A DNA stretch of 13,565 nucleotides from NCBI GenBank assembly GCA_030146905.1, contig JASLAV010000124.1, forward strand, positions 1-13,565. Reading direction: 5' to 3'. The notes under the pieces are model-generated. The model was not told the DNA's origin. It saw only the letters and a program-made list of their open reading frames with translations, and made no database searches. Origin of the DNA: Lentzea sp. Lineage in GTDB: Bacteria; Actinomycetota; Actinomycetes; Mycobacteriales; Pseudonocardiaceae. Position 1 is the stretch's first letter; each line of letters opens with the position of its first letter. Of the stretch, positions 12,872 through 13,565 are shown piece by piece. The position numbers were made by a program, and so were the translations under genes.

Positions 12872-13565
12872 ATGGTCGAGGTACGGGTGGGCGCCGGAAC
12901 GGTTCGCGGTGCGGTGGAATCAGGTGTCGCGGTCTTCCGCGGCATCCCGTTCGCCGCGCCCCCTGTCGGAGGGCTGCGGTTCGCCGCGCCCCACCCGGCG
13001 CCGGCGTGGGACGGCGTCCGCGAAGCGGTGGCGTTCGGTCCGCCACCACCGCAGGCCGGGGTGTTCGGCATGGACGGCATCGGGGTCGAGGGGGACGACT
13101 GGCTGACCGTGAACGTCTGGTCGCCCGACGTCTCCGGCGACCTGCCGGTCATGGTGTGGATCCAGGGCGGTGCCTACACGATCGGCATGTCCGGGCTGCC
13201 CGAGTACGACGGCACGCGGCTCGCGCTGGACGGCGTCGTCGTGGTCACCTTCAACTACCGCGTGGGCGTGGAGGGTTTCGCCCTGGTCGAGGGCGCTCCC
13301 GCCAACCGCGGTCTGCTGGACCAGGTCGCGGCCCTGGAGTGGGTGCGCGCGGAGATCCGCGCGTTCGGCGGTGATCCCGGCAGGGTGACCGTCTTCGGCC
13401 AGTCGGCCGGTGGGGGTTCGGTGGCGGCGCTGCTCGCCATGCCGCGCGCCGCCGGGCTGTTCCACCGCGCGATCGCGAGCAGCGTGCCGGGCACGTTCTT
13501 CACCCCGGAGCTGGCCGCCGACATCGCTTCCACGTGTGCCGCGGAACTCGGGCTGCGCGCGACCG
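12872..13565 (+). CDS. Type-B carboxylesterase/lipase family protein, N-terminal part only
   Basis: 231 codons are in the window; the frame is open at the right edge. Seen: GAVESGVAVFRGIPFAAPPVGGLRF (the family's opening loop), DDWLTVNVWSPD, the oxyanion region VMVWIQGGAYTIG (residues 94-105, Gln98 where His is usual), VVVTFNYRVGVEGF, NRGLLDQVAALEWVRAEIRAFGGDP, and the nucleophile elbow GQSAGG with Ser178. The acidic and His members of the triad lie outside the window. No signal peptide is visible, so it is probably cytoplasmic. The role is hydrolysis of carboxylic esters; the substrate is unknown. The ATG gives the homologous N-terminus but has only a weak AGGA well upstream. TTGACT at 12832-12837 could be a -35 box, without a convincing -10. 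Confidence 0.9.
   Translation, partial: MVEVRVGAGTVRGAVESGVAVFRGIPFAAPPVGGLRFAAPHPAPAWDGVREAVAFGPPPPQAGVFGMDGIGVEGDDWLTVNVWSPDVSGDLPVMVWIQGGAYTIGMSGLPEYDGTRLALDGVVVVTFNYRVGVEGFALVEGAPANRGLLDQVAALEWVRAEIRAFGGDPGRVTVFGQSAGGGSVAALLAMPRAAGLFHRAIASSVPGTFFTPELAADIASTCAAELGLRAT

Noticed and set aside
1..13565. A biosynthetic gene cluster suggested by LAL, LLM and VOC genes
   Set aside because: There is no polyketide, peptide synthetase, terpene or RiPP core gene in the window.

Overview
The window is very GC-rich DNA with GTG/TTG starts, TAnnnT promoter elements and EspR-like, SigJ-like and LAL-type regulators. This points to a filamentous actinomycete, probably Pseudonocardiales (Lentzea, Saccharothrix or Amycolatopsis type). 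That placement is an inference from family content and base composition. I see no tRNA, rRNA, CRISPR array, transposase, phage gene or biosynthetic core enzyme. The region looks like accessory chromosome packed with regulators and redox enzymes. No gene-free stretch exceeds about 130 bases.

Layout, left to right. On the minus strand lie the start of a luciferase-like flavin monooxygenase (its C-terminal half is outside the window), a small secreted cysteine-containing protein of unknown function, and an orphan muconolactone-isomerase-like protein that starts at TTG. Divergent from these is a tight three-gene plus-strand operon: an EspR-like XRE regulator, an ImmA/IrrE-type HEIGH metalloprotease and a seven-helix membrane protein of the MAB_1171c/DUF6545 type. 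Its 3' end overlaps a convergent DinB/DUF664 protein. Divergent from DinB is an ECF41 (SigJ-like) sigma factor, followed by an NmrA-like SDR oxidoreductase. The SDR has a perfect TGTCACA element and a TGTC element upstream, resembling the ECF41 promoter, so this is probably the sigma factor and its own target. After a strong hairpin comes a secreted HAF-repeat protein broken by a single-base frameshift.

The HAF gene meets a large LAL-family LuxR regulator head-on, and the two share the four bases CTAG as stop codons. Divergent from the LAL gene is a translationally coupled operon: a VOC protein, a FAD/NAD(P) disulfide oxidoreductase, and a second, longer VOC protein. The flavoenzyme keeps the redox CxxxxC pair but has Phe where the family catalytic His normally sits. 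A bulged hairpin separates this operon from a quinone-oxidoreductase-type MDR dehydrogenase and the N-terminal part of a type-B carboxylesterase that runs off the window.

How the genes may work together: each regulator sits beside plausible clients (ECF41 with the SDR; LAL with VOC-FAD-VOC; XRE with protease and membrane protein). The best candidates for under-described biology are the XRE/protease/7TM module and the VOC-FAD-VOC operon. The ECF41-SDR pair is the most sequence-supported regulatory circuit. Three starts (minus 520, plus 1425, minus 9243) have a TAnnnT box 6-7 nt upstream and are probably leaderless.
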